Assembly (NCBI GenBank): GCA_031285085.1
Contig: JAITWW010000040.1
Location: 1-21,308 of the forward strand
Direction of reading: 5' to 3'
Length of the DNA: 21,308 nucleotides
DNA from: Candidatus Methanofilum arcanum
GTDB lineage: Archaea > Halobacteriota > Methanomicrobia > Methanomicrobiales > Methanospirillaceae
Positions 14,473 to 21,308 of this stretch are shown piece after piece. The notes under the pieces are model-generated. The model ran no database searches, was not told the DNA's origin, and was given only the letters and a program-made list of their open reading frames with translations. A program made the position numbers and the translations under genes. Within the stretch, counting starts at the first letter, position 1, and the number at the start of each line of letters is the position of its first letter.

Positions 14473-15214
14473 ATTCAAATTGAGAAGCTGTTTTTTTAGT
14501 TGTCAGAGAAGGCTATTTTGCTGCAGCCCTCGTCTTTTACCGTATACATCGCAACTTGCCTATATCTAGTGGGTTCGAAAATGTTGCAAACTTTGGGGAA
14601 AGGAGAGGCCTCCAAAAGATGCACGACATATCGATCCCAGGTATCATACAAGAATAAACCATGCTGGAAAACAGCTCACTGTACTTTTCTGTCTTCATTC
14701 AAAAGTATTCTTCGATTTTTCCAGGAAAGTATAACCAAAATTTCACACACGATTATCCAAGAATGGAAGTATTCAACTCAATGTCATTAATTTCAGGAGA
14801 ATATTGCTTTATTTAGGTTGAAAACAAATTTAATCGCATGTTCATGCATGAATTTGAATGGGTGAATTTTGTGTTTTCCACGGCTTTGGCTTCAATTGCT
14901 TCGTTAGAAGGGAACTCATGAACGCCTTTTCTACTAACAAGCAATAATAATTCCAATACACGATTTAAACATCAATTTGATATTTGTATTGCGGAATTTT
15001 TTAAGTTGACGACATTGGCATTCAAATGGGGAAAATAACATAATATGTTTAATGTATATGCACAATTAATTTATTTTTTATACTCATATTAAATAGTCTT
15101 TAGTTATTGTTGCATGGCGTCTTCAGTTTCCAATGCTGACACTTGTGTTTGAATTTTTTCAAGTGAAACAATGCGTCTGTTTAAGCCCTAGGAGTACAGA
15201 TCTTTTCTAAGAAC
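14473..15214. other. Long gene-poor region between SDR and the transporter gene
   Basis: No intact gene in about 740 bp. On the - strand a 59-codon frame (14496-14675) ends 72 nt before the SDR start and reads protein-like (YDTWDRYVVHLLEASPFPKV...), with a possible TTG start. An ATG in another frame just upstream (MKTEKYSELFSSM) could be its lost beginning after a frameshift. I recognise no family, and chance cannot be excluded. The right end (15040-15110) is AT-rich with TATA-like stretches and probably holds the promoter of the transporter gene. Confidence 0.35.
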
Positions 15215-15910
15215 ATGGATTTCATACTTCTTCTTGCCATTATTGGTATCATGTTAACCATTATGACTGCTGCGTGTGTGTATCTCGTAAATCGATACAG
15301 AACAGTAGGATATGCAGCACTGCTTGGTTTTTTCATCATGCTTCTTGTCATATCTCAGATCTTTGCTGCACGCCCTGCAGAGTTTAATCTCTATCTCTTG
15401 AGTTTCACTGCCCCAACTGCGATCATTGCGTACTCATTTACTGCAATGGTCAATGACATGATAAATGAGATCTATGGGGAGAGATGTACGCATCTAGCGA
15501 TAAATATTGCACTCGTTACGCAGGTGCTTATGGTGATCCTGATCTACCTTGCATCAATTGTTCCACCATCAATTTTCTTCGAGCATGAAGCAGCATGGCA
15601 GGATATCTTCTCCCTTTCCATTCGTATTATATGTGCATCATGGATCTCATTTTTTGTATGCCAGCATTTTGATACCTGGATATTTGCTCGTTTAAAAGAA
15701 AAACTTCCGAAGCGACTTGCTGTTCGAGGCATTGTTTCAAATGCAATGAATCTGACACTGGATAGTTTCATTTTTATCACGATTGCATTCGCTGGCGTCA
15801 TGCCGATTTTACCACTGATTCTTGGACAGATATGCATGAAGAATCTGCTCATGCTTTTTGGGATGCCGTGGTTTATTGCATATAAGAAAAAACTTGTTTC
15901 AGGCAAATAG
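15215..15910 (+). CDS. Queuosine/archaeosine precursor transporter (YhhQ/QPTR family)
   Basis: A 231-residue integral membrane protein with about six hydrophobic segments, of the vitamin-uptake-like YhhQ family. It carries the family motif around VNDMINEIYGE (about 85-95) and the later SNAMNLTLDSFIFITIAF segment with its conserved Asp. Bacterial members take up queuosine precursors such as preQ0/preQ1. In archaea the likely cargo is preQ0 or a related base for archaeosine at tRNA position 15. The ATG at 15215 is the first usable start after an in-frame stop at 15182; a GGAG lies rather far upstream (15191-15194). It is followed by aconitase X after 151 nt, probably as a separate unit. Confidence 0.88.
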   Translation: MDFILLLAIIGIMLTIMTAACVYLVNRYRTVGYAALLGFFIMLLVISQIFAARPAEFNLYLLSFTAPTAIIAYSFTAMVNDMINEIYGERCTHLAINIALVTQVLMVILIYLASIVPPSIFFEHEAAWQDIFSLSIRIICASWISFFVCQHFDTWIFARLKEKLPKRLAVRGIVSNAMNLTLDSFIFITIAFAGVMPILPLILGQICMKNLLMLFGMPWFIAYKKKLVSGK

Positions 15911-16061
15911 AGTGCACACGTTATAAAAAACAATCAATTGGGTGTCAGTCTGGGCTAACTTAGCTTCCCACCCCTCTCACTTTTTCTTCTCTTTTACGTA
16001 TCATATCAGCTGTCAACCTCTACTTCTATATCTTTTGAGACTGATCTTGTTCTTAGTTTTT

Positions 16062-17234
16062 ATGTATCTCACACGCGAAGAGGAGGAGATTATCCAGGGT
16101 GAGCAGGGAGAGACACTTCAGCAGCTTATGGAGATCCTGGTTGGTGTAGGAACAGTGTTTGGGGCAACAAAGATGATCCCGGTGAGGAGTGTGCAAGTAT
16201 CTGGTGCATCATATAAAACCATTGGAAAGTATGGGCTTGAGTGGCTTGAAAGTCTCCATGCAAGAGCAGTTGTTCCAGCAGTGCTGAATCCCATCGGTAT
16301 GGACAGAGTGCGCTATGCTTCAATGTCATTGACTGACGAGTTTATCACAAACCAGCAAGCGGTGATAGATGCATATGCACGCCTTGGTATTCAGTTGGAA
16401 TGCACCTGCACACCATATTACTTTTCAGCTCCTGCATATGGTGAGCATATTGCATGGTCTGAATCTTCTGCGGTGTGTTATTCAAACTCTGTCTGCGCAG
16501 CGAGAACAAATAGAGAAGGGGGCCCATCTGCACTCGCATCAGCATTGCTTGGCAAGACACCATATTATGGACTTCATCTCATCGAGAATCGTGTTCCCAA
16601 TATGACTATCTGTGTACATGATGCACCAAAAGAGCCTGATTCTTCCTGGTATGGTTCACTTGGATATCTTGTTGGAAAGATGGTAGGAGCTCAGATTCCG
16701 TATTTTGCTGGTATTCGTCCTACACGGGATCAGTTGAAGGCACTTGGTGCTGCGATGGCTGCAAGTGGGGCTGTTTCTCTTTTTCATGTTCATCAGATTA
16801 CGCCTGAATCTGAGATCTTTCACTGGGATCCTCATATGTTTGAGCAGATTCCCATCACAAACGATGAGATACAGCAAGTCTACCGTGACTCTGATCAGAA
16901 TCATGTAGATGCTATTGCAATTGGATGCCCACACTGTTCTTCAGATGAACTGCTGCGTATTGCGAGAGATTTAGAGGGAAAGACCGTGAAAAAGCCACTT
17001 TATATTTTTGCATCTGCATATGTTCTCTCTCGCTGCCCAGGCGAGGTAGCCATCATTACAAAAGCAGGGGGAAGAGTGTATGCAGACACGTGTATGGTTG
17101 TCTCTCCTGAGATGGAACAGTACGAGTGTATCATGGTGAATAGTGGAAAAGCACATGCCTATGTTCCTACGATGTGTTATGCTCGATCTCGAATTGCTAC
17201 ATTAGATGAGTGCCTTGCTGAGGCATGCATGTGA
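16062..17234 (+). CDS. Aconitase X catalytic (large) subunit, probable phosphomevalonate dehydratase
   Basis: A 390-residue DUF521/AcnX protein. In archaea the large subunit with a small DUF126 subunit makes phosphomevalonate dehydratase, which turns mevalonate 5-phosphate into trans-anhydromevalonate 5-phosphate for isoprenoid lipids. Family-type segments are MYLTREEEEIIQGEQG at the N-terminus, the Cys-bearing YSNSVCAARTNREGGPSAL, IGCPHCSSDEL and YADTCMVVSP, which fit Fe-S cluster ligands and substrate contacts. The Met at 16062 was chosen since homologues begin there. The 40 hydrophobic residues of the longer frame from 15942 are not part of the family. No ribosome site precedes it, and a TATA-like TTCTATATC lies about 33 nt upstream, so the mRNA may be leaderless. 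The small-subunit gene, often adjacent, is not here. Confidence 0.9.
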   Translation: MYLTREEEEIIQGEQGETLQQLMEILVGVGTVFGATKMIPVRSVQVSGASYKTIGKYGLEWLESLHARAVVPAVLNPIGMDRVRYASMSLTDEFITNQQAVIDAYARLGIQLECTCTPYYFSAPAYGEHIAWSESSAVCYSNSVCAARTNREGGPSALASALLGKTPYYGLHLIENRVPNMTICVHDAPKEPDSSWYGSLGYLVGKMVGAQIPYFAGIRPTRDQLKALGAAMAASGAVSLFHVHQITPESEIFHWDPHMFEQIPITNDEIQQVYRDSDQNHVDAIAIGCPHCSSDELLRIARDLEGKTVKKPLYIFASAYVLSRCPGEVAIITKAGGRVYADTCMVVSPEMEQYECIMVNSGKAHAYVPTMCYARSRIATLDECLAEACM

Positions 17235-17654
17235 TGTGGTCATATGCTTGGAGGAAACCTGCTGTGTTGCAGAACTCATTATAGTATTATAAATGCAATT
17301 TATATTTAAATTATTTCTGAACCCCCTCAAAAGAGCAAGCTGTACAATGCAAATTCAGTCAGAAGGCAATTTTTCTTTGTACCCCATTTTAAATCTGTTG
17401 AAATGAAATCCATATAGATACATGATACGAACATCGCCATACTATCGCATTTTTTACATTTACTTTGGGTTTTTGGCGTCCCACTCGGAAATATGTACTA
17501 AAAATAGATGCAACACTATGTCTTCCTTAGACTACTGTACATGTTATTTTTTTTCAGTTCTGCAACTTTTTTCACAGCATAATAGGAAAAATATACAATA
17601 AAAAAGCAAAGAAAGGCAAAGACCTCTGTATATTATTGAAAAAATGGAAAACAT
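17235..17654. other. AT-rich gap downstream of aconitase X
   Basis: No gene seen on either strand in 420 bp. AT-rich stretches near 17283-17320 and T-runs near 17452 and 17545-17552 could be transcription stops for aconitase X. The AT-rich stretch at about 17585-17610 is a plausible promoter for the methyltransferase. No aconitase X small subunit is encoded here. Confidence 0.5.
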
Positions 17655-18539
17655 ATGATAGATATAATTTTCCCTATCCCTCCAGGATACAATGAAAATC
17701 CCATCTGGACTGGTCATGATTTCAAAATAGGCTCTGACCATGTATCTGTTCTACGTTATAGTGAAGCATTTGCTGGTTGGAACTGTGATCTCACTGAATT
17801 TAACGAAGTTAAGACAAGTGAAGGGAACCATTATCTTGAGAGAGCCTCAAGGCTTCATGCGTGTCGCGAAGTTACAAAATATGTACCTGAACATGGGATT
17901 GTACTTGAAGTTGGCTCTTCATCGGGGTATTTCATTCGAGATCTCATACAGGTACTACCAAATGCGTCAATTATTAGTTCTGATTGTTTTCCAGAAGAAT
18001 TGGACAAAATTTCAAAAAAATACAAAACACCTTCTCTACAGTTTGATCTTGTAAACTGCCCTCTCCCAGATTCCTGCATTGATGTTATTGTTGCATTAAA
18101 TGTTCTTGAACACATAGACAAAGATGAATCTGCACTTGATCAAATGTATCGTATTTTAAAGCCAGGTGGATATGCAGTTATTGAAGTTCCTGCCAATCAA
18201 GATCTGTATGATTTTCACGATAGTGAACTGAAACACTTTAGGAGATATGATATGCCAGAATTAATAGATAAATCTAAAAAAAGTGGATTTGATATTCAAA
18301 GCCATTCTCATCTTGGTTTTTTTGTTTATCCTGCATTTCGAACAATTAAACTAAGAAACAAAGCATCCTCCTCCTCTACGCCTCAAGAATCAGTAAAAAG
18401 ACAGTCAGAATACAGTTTTACTTTTAATCCATTTTTCACTGCAATCATGCACATTGAATTATTTTTATCAAATATATTTTCATATCCATTTGGTGTCAGA
18501 TGCTTGGTGACATTAAAAAAACCACAATTACAGAGTTAA
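17655..18539 (+). CDS. Class I SAM-dependent methyltransferase
   Basis: A 294-residue protein with a Methyltransf_11-type core: motif I VLEVGSSSGYF (83-93) binds SAM, then D at the end of the second strand (IISSDCF, ~110), LPDSCIDVIVALNVLEHI (137-154) and the ILKPGGYAVIEVPA motif (167-180). The C-terminal part is hydrophobic (about 260-285) and may touch the membrane. Methyltransferases with this layout often act on lipids, sugars or cell-envelope glycans; the substrate cannot be deduced. It precedes a GtrA-family membrane gene by 38 nt on the same strand, so envelope glycan or lipid-linked sugar modification is inferred. The ATG at 17655 is the first in frame; a weak GGA lies upstream. Confidence 0.85.
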   Translation: MIDIIFPIPPGYNENPIWTGHDFKIGSDHVSVLRYSEAFAGWNCDLTEFNEVKTSEGNHYLERASRLHACREVTKYVPEHGIVLEVGSSSGYFIRDLIQVLPNASIISSDCFPEELDKISKKYKTPSLQFDLVNCPLPDSCIDVIVALNVLEHIDKDESALDQMYRILKPGGYAVIEVPANQDLYDFHDSELKHFRRYDMPELIDKSKKSGFDIQSHSHLGFFVYPAFRTIKLRNKASSSSTPQESVKRQSEYSFTFNPFFTAIMHIELFLSNIFSYPFGVRCLVTLKKPQLQS

Positions 18540-18577
18540 ATATGATCATTTTGTAAATATTAATATTATTTTTTATT

Positions 18578-19012
18578 ATGATGAAAACCGCAGAGATCCT
18601 TCGTGTCATGAAGTATGGCATTTCAGGGGGAATTGGAACAATAATTGATTTTTCACTTTTTTCAGCATTAATACTTTTCACGAGTAATTCATACATAATA
18701 TCAAATATTATATCATTCTCACTAGGCACTATTGTTGTTTTTTATCTGCAAAAGAATTGGACTTTTAAATATAATTCAAACGGTGAGATGATGCTGTATG
18801 CACGCTATATAGCAGTTGTCATAGTTACTTTTTTATTCAGCACCGTTTTCCTATCCATTTTCATTCGTATTCTGCTCATTGATCCAATTATCTCAAAAAT
18901 AATTCAGATTCTTGTAAGTACCATCTTAAATTACTTTATGCTAAAATACTTTGTTTTTGGATTACCTGGTGGTTTTCTCAGCAAATATCGCAGAACCAAG
19001 GAAAAGTGCTGA
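18578..19012 (+). CDS. GtrA-family membrane protein
   Basis: A 144-residue protein with four predicted transmembrane helices and the family N-terminus RVMKYGISGGIGTIIDFSLF plus FYLQKNWTF after helix two and a final LNYFMLKYFVF. GtrA-like proteins are thought to move or hold polyprenyl-phosphate-linked sugars across the membrane, usually with a glycosyltransferase. None is encoded here; the upstream neighbour is a methyltransferase. The start is the ATG pair at 18578 (MMKTAEIL). No strong ribosome site is visible, and 38 AT-rich bases separate it from the methyltransferase stop. Confidence 0.9.
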   Translation: MMKTAEILRVMKYGISGGIGTIIDFSLFSALILFTSNSYIISNIISFSLGTIVVFYLQKNWTFKYNSNGEMMLYARYIAVVIVTFLFSTVFLSIFIRILLIDPIISKIIQILVSTILNYFMLKYFVFGLPGGFLSKYRRTKEKC

Positions 19013-19138
19013 TGCTCAGTCAAAGAACAAATGAAAATAGTATTGAGATAGCTATTTTGTGACGATGGAATAACAAATGGTGTCAAAAAAAGTGCAAAGT
19101 GTCCATTTTCAAAAAAGGGCTTAAGAGTATTCTTACCA

Positions 19139-19211
19139 AGCCTCAAGCGAGATTTGAACTCGCGACCTGCTGATTACAAATCAGCCGCTCTGCCAGCTGA
19201 GCCATTGAGGC
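19139..19211 (-). tRNA. tRNA-Thr (anticodon UGU)
   Basis: A 73-nt cloverleaf on the - strand. Acceptor GCCTCAA (from 19211) pairs with TTGAGGC (to 19140). D-stem GCTC/GAGC, anticodon stem GCTGA/TCAGC with loop TTTGTAA giving TGT, T-stem GCGAG/CTCGC with loop TTCAAAT all pair perfectly. The discriminator is T and CCA is not encoded. No intron. It reads ACA (and possibly other ACN) codons. It is a substrate class for KEOPS-dependent t6A37, having A37 in an ANN-decoding tRNA. Confidence 0.97.
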
Positions 19212-19239
19212 GCCATTATATGTTGTCAATATCTGCATA

Positions 19240-19249
19240 AATAATTATT
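19240..19249. promoter_or_regulatory. Symmetric TATA element between tRNA-Thr and mmp10
   Basis: AATAATTATT is its own reverse complement and lies in the 87-bp space between the divergent genes. It is about 33 bp from the tRNA 5' end and 55 bp from the mmp10 start. One element may thus serve both directions: a start near 19218 for the tRNA and near 19271 for mmp10. Confidence 0.45.
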
Positions 19250-19298
19250 GACATGAGTTATCCAACACATCTATCACGGAATACACAAATATGTATGT

Positions 19299-20558
19299 GT
19301 GGTTCAGATAACTGTCGATATCGGAGGAAGGCCAGGATATGATTGTAGTGGATTTTGTGAGTACTGCTATTTTAAAGGCGTTGCACGAAATGATACAGAG
19401 AACCCCCCAGAAGCATTTGGATGTAGATACTGCCTTCCATTTACCAAAGGCTGTTCCTTTTGCAAAGACAGCATTCGTGAAGCATATACAGGATTTAAAC
19501 CATTAAAAGAGGTAGCATTCGAAACACTCACACAACTACAGCAAGTATCAGGAGAGATATCAAAAATCACTATCAGTGGAGGGGGAGATCCAAGCTGTTA
19601 TCCTGAATTTGTAGATCTCATTGAATTATTAGCAAGCACAGAATCTCCATTGCACATTGGATACACCAGTGGAAAAGGATTTGATGATCCAGACATTGCT
19701 AAATTTTTAATCTCATCTGGTATGCGTGAGATATCATTTACCATCTTTTCCTCAAACCCAGAACTACGAAGAGCATACATGCATGATCTCCATCCAGAAG
19801 AATCGTTGGAAACATATCGCAGGCTTGCAGGTGAGATCGACATGTATGCAGCAATTCTTCTCCTCCCTGGTGTAAATGATGGACAAGATCTCCTTGACAC
19901 CATCAGATGGCTTGAAGCCTGCAAAACGAAGGGCATCATTCTCATGAGATTTGCAAATTCAGTCAAGCAGGGACTCATTTTAAACAATGCACCGCTCATT
20001 TTAGGCCACCACGTCCATACCTTAGATGAGTTCAAAGCAATTGTCAAAATGGCCAAGGAACACACAAAGGTTCGCATCTCTGCAACACCAGTCTTTGACC
20101 CAGATTTCAATACACCCTTTGCAATAGCAGCAATGCCAGAGATCCTTGCAACATTCCCGGAGGTCACCTCCTGCGCAACACTTATCACCGGCACGATCGC
20201 TGCACCTTATATGCGCGAAATACTGCATCAGATCGGATTTAATGGAAATGTAATAGGCGTTGACAAGGAGATCGCAGACCTCATCACAATCGAAGATCTA
20301 ACATCAATTGATTCATCTATTCTTACAAATACTATCATTATTCCACAAAATGCATTAGTACATGATAGAGAAGTAAATGCAGCACTTGGCGGTGATGGTG
20401 AACGAATAGTGCTGCGAGGGCCAGCAAGGCTCACCGTTGATGGAGAAACTGCAATGGGAATGACAAAAGAGGAAGTACTAGAAGTAGAGCGTCAGGGATT
20501 TTTGGAACTTATCAACCTCATCAATAGGTATGGAGATGATCCCGAAACATTCGACTAA
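19299..20558 (+). CDS. mmp10: Methanogenesis marker protein 10 (Mmp10), radical SAM methyltransferase of methyl-coenzyme M reductase
   Basis: A 419-residue protein. In methanogens Mmp10 adds a methyl group to a conserved Arg in the McrA subunit (5-methylarginine), stabilising methyl-coenzyme M reductase. The N-terminus VDIGGRPGYDCSGFCEYCYF holds the radical SAM cysteines C16, C20 and C23 (CX3CX2C). A second cysteine set, C42, C45, C52 and C55, fits the additional metal-binding loop known in this family. SGGGDPSCYPE is the glycine-rich SAM contact. The C-terminal region is the family's cobalamin-type domain. Start is GTG at 19299, matching homologues that begin just before VDIGG. No ribosome site is apparent. 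A seven-codon out-of-frame ORF (ATG 19291 to TAA 19311) overlaps the start. Divergent from tRNA-Thr. Confidence 0.95.
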   Translation: MVQITVDIGGRPGYDCSGFCEYCYFKGVARNDTENPPEAFGCRYCLPFTKGCSFCKDSIREAYTGFKPLKEVAFETLTQLQQVSGEISKITISGGGDPSCYPEFVDLIELLASTESPLHIGYTSGKGFDDPDIAKFLISSGMREISFTIFSSNPELRRAYMHDLHPEESLETYRRLAGEIDMYAAILLLPGVNDGQDLLDTIRWLEACKTKGIILMRFANSVKQGLILNNAPLILGHHVHTLDEFKAIVKMAKEHTKVRISATPVFDPDFNTPFAIAAMPEILATFPEVTSCATLITGTIAAPYMREILHQIGFNGNVIGVDKEIADLITIEDLTSIDSSILTNTIIIPQNALVHDREVNAALGGDGERIVLRGPARLTVDGETAMGMTKEEVLEVERQGFLELINLINRYGDDPETFD

Positions 20559-20612
20559 AAACAAAAAAACACAACAGATCAAAGCACAATACAATTTGCA
20601 GCACACAACTGC

Positions 20613-20620
20613 TATAAATA
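20613..20620 (+). promoter_or_regulatory. TATA box for the terminal HTH gene
   Basis: TATAAATA lies in the 140-bp space after mmp10, 79 bp before the next ATG. Initiation would be near 20643, giving a leader of about 55 nt. A second AT-rich element near 20641-20650 is an alternative. Confidence 0.4.
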
Positions 20621-20698
20621 ACTCATCTTAACGATACCAGCAATTATTTATGCTAAAATGATCATCTATATCGATATCTTAACAATTAAGGGAATGCC

Positions 20699-21308
20699 AT
20701 GACCGAAGAAAGTGAGAAAAAAGAGCAACTACTGCAGCTTTTTGCTAATATGACTGGCAGTACCACCATTGTCGAACCCATGAAAAAAATTCATGGAACC
20801 CTACGTGATAATGACGCAGTAGAGCGAGAAATCACCCTCATTATGCGTGAGTTATTAGATCGTGGTATCTTTAAAACAAAACTGAGTCCAACCCAACTTG
20901 CAAAACTGATTGCAGCATATCACCAGGGAAAAAATGACACTGAGATCGCCCGCGAGCTTGGCGATGAAAAACTCTCAAAAACAGTAGCACGGGCACGAGT
21001 CCGCCTAAAACTCTTTCGAGACTTAGACTTCAAGATGCCCTTTGATGCGGATCGTATGCGTGAACTGCTGGTATCTGAACATACCATGAAAGAGATTAGT
21101 GAAGAGCTTGGTATCAGCCCGTCAACACTGCGAGAGTACCGCCATGTCTTTGATGCACAAGCAGACAAAGCCATGGACGCGTACCTTGAACGTATCATGG
21201 ATGTCATGGAAGATCGTGATCTTACGGAACAGATGACAACAAGTGCAACACGGGATGCCTTTGGAGATTCCATTGATATTACAGAGGCAGAGCTCATTGA
21301 TGTAACAT
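20699..21308 (+). CDS. Archaeal helix-turn-helix protein, 'conditioned medium-induced protein 4' type (3' end outside the window)
   Basis: The frame is open from ATG 20699 to the end of the window (203 codons). Its sequence (MTEESEKKEQLLQLFANMTG, then TGSTTIVEPMKK, a TDTEIARELG-like segment reading NDTEIARELGDEKLSKTVARARVRL, and a DLDFKMPFDADRMRELL section) resembles archaeal proteins annotated as conditioned medium-induced protein 4. Two helix-turn-helix-like units are visible, the second as MKEISEELGISPSTLREYRHVF at about residues 131-152. DNA or RNA binding is inferred. Family role is poorly known; the name stems from expression in haloarchaea. The ATG follows AGGGA at a spacing of about 5. 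It has its own TATA box and is probably not in an operon with mmp10. Confidence 0.7.
   Translation, partial: MTEESEKKEQLLQLFANMTGSTTIVEPMKKIHGTLRDNDAVEREITLIMRELLDRGIFKTKLSPTQLAKLIAAYHQGKNDTEIARELGDEKLSKTVARARVRLKLFRDLDFKMPFDADRMRELLVSEHTMKEISEELGISPSTLREYRHVFDAQADKAMDAYLERIMDVMEDRDLTEQMTTSATRDAFGDSIDITEAELIDVT

Noticed and set aside
14496..14675. 59-codon open stretch on the - strand upstream of the SDR gene
   Set aside because: Protein-like in appearance but lacks a good start and any family match; described only in the gap entry.
15942..16061. 40-residue hydrophobic N-terminal extension of aconitase X, resembling a signal anchor
   Set aside because: The family starts at the Met at 16062, the enzyme is cytoplasmic, and the extension contains no ribosome site.
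20920..21297. 125-codon - strand frame at the window end
   Set aside because: Ser/Arg-rich antisense shadow of the HTH gene on the + strand, which has recognisable motifs and its own promoter.

Overview
The window comes from a methanogenic archaeon, most likely of the class Methanomicrobia. The evidence is the gene set: archaeal S15 and S3Ae ribosomal proteins, a KEOPS Pcc1 subunit, an archaeal RecJ-like DHH nuclease, FEN-1 with a PCNA-binding tail, the large subunit of archaeal phosphomevalonate dehydratase (aconitase X) and the methanogen-specific radical SAM enzyme Mmp10. Genus cannot be fixed from sequence alone.

Left part (1-7400) is accessory DNA. It opens with a very large Sel1-like-repeat (SLR) gene on the + strand that runs in from outside the window. 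It is split by two single-base lesions near 717 and 818. The repeats are grouped in blocks of 36-residue units joined by linkers of exactly 46 residues. On the - strand follow a worn defence cluster: a RhuM-family protein, a complete MntA/HepT toxin-antitoxin pair with a perfect inverted repeat around its promoter, and an internally deleted DUF4062/STAND-type gene with a possible small ORF in front. A conserved hypothetical with a TTG start closes this part.

Central part (7500-13400) is core information processing and metabolism, all on the - strand. One tightly packed operon reads rps15 - recJ-like - pcc1 - rps3ae (4 nt gap, ATGA overlap, 16 nt gap) and ends in a hairpin plus T-run. Its upstream region has a TATA box, several hairpins with two mutually exclusive pairings, and a hairpin abutting the rps15 ribosome binding site. 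This is a candidate leader or small RNA. Upstream lie fen1, then enolase followed by a ferredoxin:thioredoxin-reductase-type catalytic subunit. The enolase promoter carries a 9 bp perfect inverted repeat.

Right part (13600-21308) holds a stand-alone SDR oxidoreductase (- strand) with a near-palindrome upstream and about 790 bp of gene-poor DNA. On the + strand follow a queuosine/archaeosine precursor transporter, aconitase X, a SAM methyltransferase and a GtrA membrane protein. A tRNA-Thr(UGU) on the - strand is divergent from mmp10, with a symmetric TATA element between them. The window ends inside a helix-turn-helix gene of the archaeal 'conditioned medium-induced protein 4' type.

The strongest items for a second look are the SLR gene with its paired frameshifts and regular linkers, the rps15 leader, and the operator-like inverted repeats at mntA, eno and the SDR gene.
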